Shown: one piece after another, positions 58,852 to 64,000 of the stretch
Numbering within the stretch: the first letter of the stretch is position 1
How the letters are laid out: every line of letters starts with the position of its first letter
Origin: Globodera rostochiensis
Lineage: Eukaryota > Nematoda > Chromadorea > Rhabditida > Heteroderidae
NCBI GenBank assembly: GCA_018350325.1
Contig: JAEVLN010000047.1
Span: forward strand, 124,001-188,000
Length of the DNA: 64,000 nt
Direction: 5' to 3'
Translations under genes and position numbers: made by a program
The notes under the pieces: generated by a model
Databases searched by the model: none
What the model was told of the DNA's origin: nothing
What the model saw: only the letters and a program-made list of their open reading frames with translations

Positions 58852-61800
58852 AAAAATAAAACTATACCATAGCCAAAACAATAAAATACAAAAAAATTCT
58901 TAACATACTTAAACTGATTAATCTATTAATGCGCAGTACCAGATAGAAAGAAAAAAATTTTTTAATATTGTTTGTTGTTGAAATAAAATCTAATGAATGA
59001 AAAAATAATTGGAATCAAAAAACAAAATAAATATAGTATTTAGTATCACCATATAATTTTAATGAGAATCAAATGAACGTATGCTTTAAAAAACCTAAGG
59101 CAGTTCCAAAATATATACATTTAACGAAAATATGATAAAAGTCAGTTACAATTAAGGTAATTTTAAAATATTAAATATTATGATGGATTACATACTGCAA
59201 TTAGATTTAAAACGCAATTTAACTTCTTCATATAACACTTAAATAAAATTATGTTACAAAAAAATGTTCAGTCGGAGTGAAAGAAAGCTAACGGACGGCA
59301 TTATTTGTCCGAGCCATCTTGCGCAGCGCTTTTTATAGTCGCGACTTGTCAAGTAACAAAAGACTGCATTGCAACTTAATCTAATTTGACTATTTATCGA
59401 GAATCAAATATTATGATGCATAAACGGGTTAATTAAGCTATTAAAAAAAAATTTACTACAAAGCTATGGTGACTTTAATATAAAATAACAACCATTTGTT
59501 TATTATTTCCAATGCGAAAAGTTCAGACACGCTTGATAAATTTAATTTAATTCATAATGAAAGTAACAATTTTAAACAACTAAATTACCACTTAAAGTGT
59601 GTTTATCAGGGCCAGACAATTGCAGAAATTCAAATGAATTCATTAAGGAATATGTTCCTTCAAGGTATCGATTAACAAAATGAATCTCAAAGTAAGCTTA
59701 CACTATCAGAAACAGATTCTACAAATTTATAATGTTTATTTAAAAATATAAAAGAACTAATAAAATATAAAAATATAAACTGCTATATGTCTCAGAAATG
59801 TTGTGGAAAATTGCAAAAATAAAATATTTTTTAATTTGATATTGCTGTCCTTTCGCCGGACATCAAAATATTCATCTAACCATGTAATATATAATAAATT
59901 ATTAATGTTAATAATCAGAATACACAACATAGCTAAATATTATAAAAAATAGAGCTGCACAACTTATGCGTACGTCGAAATCCACACAAAAGAGTGTCAT
60001 TCATTTATTATACTAATTATAATTAATTAAAAATTTCATAATTTAAATAAAGACATATCAAACAAATAAATTAACAGATATTAAAATTAAAAATAAAAAT
60101 AATCTTTTTTTGTTTCTTTTCAAAATCTTGTAAGATTTATTGCGCGCAGTTGTTGTAATAAAAATTCAAATAAATATTTTAAAAAATGCAAACTACATGA
60201 TTCTGCAGATCAAGACATGATTTTGATTATGATTCTTGAACATAGCGAATTTGAATTAATGGCGCAAAAAATTAGTATTTTGAATTGATGCAAGGGTTCC
60301 CAAACATTGTAATTTCATAGAAAGCCTTTTTAGTATTTTTGCCTTTTGTCCCAAATAGGATTGGTTGGCCCGACATTTTTACTTTAACTTTATCTTAATA
60401 TTCGTAGAGAGTTTACCAGAAAAGATAAAATACATCATTAAAAAAATGGTACTTATGTTTAGAGGTATCCAATAAATGCGACAACAAAATAAAAAGAAAA
60501 TAACCTTAAATTGCTTCAGAAAAGTGAATTTTTCTAATTTAATCATTTTTATTCAAAAGGCAATTTGAAACCTTGCAAGGCGAGCTACTGGTAAAAAATA
60601 TATGTTTAAGCAGCAAGGAGGATATTTTAACATTTTGCTAAATTTAAGTTGCACATATAGAACAACATGCAGATTTTGGTAAAAAGTTGTTATGTACACC
60701 AAAGGGAATTAAAATTTATTTATGGATTTAAATTAAGCAATGCACCAGCTAATAACGGCTAACATTTATTAGTTGGAATAAGCCTATATAAAATATTTGA
60801 AAGAATTCATTTTATTTTAAAATATATTCTAATAAAATAACATAATATATAAAGTTCAGATGCATGTATCAGCTCCGTTTAATTAATAGCGAAAATTATT
60901 TCATCTAAAAATTTAACAGCTAATGGACAGCTCGCGAATATGCGAGAAATAAACAAGGTCCGGTGATCCTAGCAATAAAATTTAATATTTGCCTTTTTTG
61001 CTTTATCTAAAAAAAGAAGTGTATATACAGAGTTTAAATATATATTATGCGTTAAAATTTAGTTTTATATTTTTATATAAATGAATTAAATTATTTACTG
61101 TTTTTAAATTTTATAGTTATTAATTTATATGTGTTTTAATTGGTGAAATCTTTAGCATTTATTTATAGTATGCTTTTTATTTTGACGAATTATATTTAAT
61201 TACAAGTTCAATATATTATAAAAAAAGGTTCAGGAATAATTAGAAATGATATATTTAAAATTAAATGAATTATTTTGTACTCATAGTATTAGTATTTCAA
61301 AGAATTTTTAACTTGCAAATCAATCATTTTCAATTTAAAACGGTTTTCTTAATTAATAACAGAAGTGATAGCAAATAATTGTTCTTTCTTTTGCTTGTAT
61401 TTCTTGCAAAATATGTTTTAATTATCTTTCATTAGTATTCTAATATTAAATTATTAAGTCCAATAAAATGATTGTGAATTTTGTTTTATTTGTTTTTTTG
61501 AATATTTTTTGATTTCATTTCCGATCCTATTTTTTGGGTTGAATTTTATTGCAATTTATTATTTTTAAACGAGCTATTAAAACGAGTATAGGATTTATTA
61601 AATTTTTTATTATTATATTGTTAAAAAGATGTTCCAAATCAAAGTTTTTAGCTTATCTTTGTTTAAATGAGAATTCGTTATTAACCACCGTTTTCAGTCT
61701 TATAAAATATTATACAGTATTTTTTATTTTAATTGCTTTGCCATGATATTTGCTATTTGGGCAAAGTATAATTTCCATTCTTTCTTTTCTTATATAAAAA

Positions 61801-63133
61801 ATAATTTTCTTATGAATCTTGTTGTTATGCTTGGTACTATGTAGATTATTTTTATTTTATTTTTTGCATTTAATTATGTACTTAATTATAATATATAAAG
61901 TTAAATATTTTGAAGTACTTTTTTAACTTTATGAATACCGCCACTTAATTACATTACCTTTTAGTAATTGCGTTAGCAACATTTTATTTACTGGATAGTT
62001 TTTATGACAAATTTAACTTCGTAAACTGTGCATATTTTACAAGTCAAGAAATGGAAGGCTCTGATATCGTTTTAAATCTTAAAGTTCAAAATATATTGAA
62101 GAATATTAAAAAAATAATGCTCTGCGAAATTTCCAACTTCATCGTCGAAAAGGATCCACACAGGGGAAGGACTTTTGTCATTAAAAAAGATTTACTTTGA
62201 AATAAATGTTATGTCAAATATATAATGTAACACCAAAAAATGAATATTGTAAAGAAAATAGAGTAAAATTTGCAGGTGTTTCAAAATACAATAAAATGAA
62301 CTAACAGACTATCCAAAACCGTTAATTGAATATGTATTAATTTATTTTGAAATGGTGAAGAAAAACAAAAAGGAAATGTACAATTAATGCATACTAAACT
62401 TTTTTATATTTTTCGCATTTTGTTATTGCAAATTTAAAAATTCAATACAAAAAGTGGTACAGAAAACAAACAGGTGTCTGAATAAATAAAAACCCAGTCC
62501 TTAATAGATTGAAAAAATGTTGAAAATTATATGGACTGAAGAAGTAGACAACAATTAATTTAAGTAATCTGCAAAGTTGCCTCTGAAGTAAAAACTTTGT
62601 AAACAAAAAACTTGTTGAGGAATCTTAAGAGTTAAAAATTAAATATTGGAATAATATAAAACAACGGTGACATCGTCTAGAGTGGCCTTATCGGTTAATT
62701 GATCATCAATTATGGTCAACACGGAATGATCATCATTCCATACTTTGCCGTATTAATTTTGTTATTTAAAAAATATTTATTTTAAATTATTTAAAACAAA
62801 ATATTATATTGTCAAATTAACTAACGCAAGTAAATTTTGTCGCAGTAAAAAATAAACCGCCAATGATTCAGTTGGATATGTTGAAATAGTTGGTAGTTGA
62901 TGTAATCAATTGTTTTTTATATTTATTAATTATTTAATCTTTTTAAATCTCGCAAAAATAAAGACAGTAGCATAGGATTAAAAGACTCGCTTGGAATATT
63001 ATAAAATGTTTTATTTTGGATAAAAATTCGATTAAACGATTGAAATAAAAAAAAGGACAAAACTACAACAAAATTTATTCAAAAAGTGCATAAGATAGTA
63101 AAAACGGCCAGGCGGAAATAATTTTATTTCTTT
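58852..63133. other. AT-rich DNA, sparse signals
   Basis: Islands at 59280-59345, 60900-60970 (with a CTCGC/GCGAG stem), 62108-62180 and 62690-62755. No repeat or convincing gene. A 27-codon ORF begins at 62118 (M-L-C-E-I-S-N-F-I-V-E-K). Confidence 0.5.
62697..62739. other. Two adjacent palindromes with a common core
   Basis: AATTGATCATCAATT (62697-62711) and GGAATGATCATCATTCC (62723-62739) are near-perfect palindromes that share TGATCATCA and are 11 bp apart. This could be a dimeric binding site or a hairpin pair. Confidence 0.6.
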
Positions 63134-63143
63134 NNNNNNNNNN
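63134..63143. other. Assembly gap (10 N)
   Basis: Ten undetermined bases; sequence continuity across this point is not assured. Confidence 0.99.
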
Positions 63144-63147
63144 TTGA

Positions 63148-63258
63148 TTGCAATTTTTAAAGCAATGCGGTGGTCATCGAAAGGGTAGAGTTCCAAAAAA
63201 TCCTCAAGATCAAGTTGTAATTACTTTTAAAGAATTACAAAAAGGTATTAAACTTTAA
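63148..63258 (+). CDS. ORF fragment next to the gap
   Basis: 36 codons open between a TGA and TAA at 63256-63258, without ATG: L-Q-F-L-K-Q-C-G-G-H-R-K-G-R-V-P-K-N, then a hydrophilic tail. The composition looks coding, and it may continue from a splice site or from across the gap. The basic C-G-G-H-R-K-G-R pattern recalls DNA-binding parts of transposon proteins, but the evidence is thin. Confidence 0.35.
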   Translation: MQFLKQCGGHRKGRVPKNPQDQVVITFKELQKGIKL

Positions 63259-63647
63259 ATAATATTAATTTTAATTAATATGCCAATGAATTGTTGCTCA
63301 GAACTGGCTATTATAAAAAACACAGCTGGTAAAAAATCAAAACCCTAAATAAAAACAAAATAAAAAATATGATAAGCGCATTTAGAAAAATTTTCTTTTA
63401 TATTAAAAGTAATCGTTTAGCAATTTTACATATAAAAAAACAACTAATATAGTATTAATGAGTCTAATATTTAGCTTGGAATATCGAAAATTAAATTAGT
63501 AATATACATGTATGATCAAAAAATGATTATTATTTCTTTCTTATTTCATAAATTATGTTATAATTTTTGTAAAAATGTAGATAAGATAATAAATAATTAA
63601 GTATTTTTTAAACTCATATTTTCAAATATCTTTTATTACGCAATAAG

Positions 63648-63819
63648 TATTGATGAACCTAAACAAAAATTAATTTTAAATAACATTTCTGAAAAACTTA
63701 ATATTTTTTTGGAAAGCATTCTTGAAGAGAGGAATGCATCAGAATATTTATTAAATGTTGGAGCCAAGAAAAAAATATTCAAAAAAAGGATTAATAAAAT
63801 AATTAAACTGACTTGCAAA
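63648..63819 (+). CDS. Candidate exon of 57 codons
   Basis: After an acceptor-like TTACGCAATAAG the plus frame is open (I-D-E-P-K-Q-K-L-I-L-N-N-I-S-E-K-L-N-I-F and onward) to a CAAA|GTAAAC donor at 63820. The frame in fact stays open from about 63601, where it is hydrophobic, to TGA at 63909-63911. The composition is charged and helical and more credible than the AT-rich noise ORFs. The product is unrecognised. The phase is 2 in and 0 out. Confidence 0.4.
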
Positions 63820-64000
63820 GTAAACCTAATCTGGCAAAATAATTCACAAAAGCTAATAAATATAAAATTATATGTTATATTAAAAACATTATTTAACTCA
63901 AAAAATAAATGATACTAATTGAAGGCTACTTATATGTTATTTTTAACCCGGGGATTTTCTATTTTAAAATTTTTTCAAAAGGCAGTAAAGTTAAAAAAAA

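Overview
The window is about three-quarters A+T and almost gene-free by ordinary ORF criteria: no continuous ORF exceeds 108 codons in 64 kb. The presence of canonical GT..AG splice-site pairs, two hAT-type MITEs with 8-bp target-site duplications, a tRNA-derived (SINE-like) unit with A and B boxes, a 108-bp satellite and signal-peptide-coding first exons points to nuclear DNA of an animal, probably an AT-rich invertebrate such as an arthropod. The sequence alone does not fix the species.

Layout. 1-25164 is a tandem array of three copies of one segment (unit 1 cut by the window edge, ends 3006; unit 2, 3007-12638; unit 3, 12639-25164). The copies are nearly identical over shared parts, but each has lost a different internal block, so an intact unit of about 14.1 kb is not present. 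Units 2 and 3 carry the same hAT MITE (7749-8783; 17380-18421) holding a tRNA-like unit inside an extended palindrome. 25165-33788 is single-copy AT-rich DNA with short GC-richer islands, some bounded by good splice sites. 33789-34013 holds degenerate satellite relics; 35496-36229 is a second hAT MITE with perfect 8-bp duplications. 38641-48857 is a 10-kb satellite field of 108-bp monomers interrupted five times by a 585-bp spacer. 51420-55955 is a long inverted repeat (arms about 1.27 kb, loop about 2.0 kb). The rest is AT-rich with scattered islands; a 10-base assembly gap lies at 63134-63143.

Genes. The GC-richer islands (20-150 bp, often 40-55% GC in a background near 20%) look like small exons separated by long AT-rich introns. 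The clearest one is a first exon on the minus strand (56406-56466) coding a textbook signal peptide and ending at a GTAAAA donor. Others are internal microexons of 21-42 nt with acceptor and donor sites. A plus-strand cysteine-rich 3' exon (31911-32036) can be joined in phase to an upstream 25-nt exon. Together they suggest secreted, fast-evolving, microexon-rich genes, but the exons could not be assembled into complete genes by eye, and because the islands are GC-balanced several frames are usually open. Functions are not assigned.
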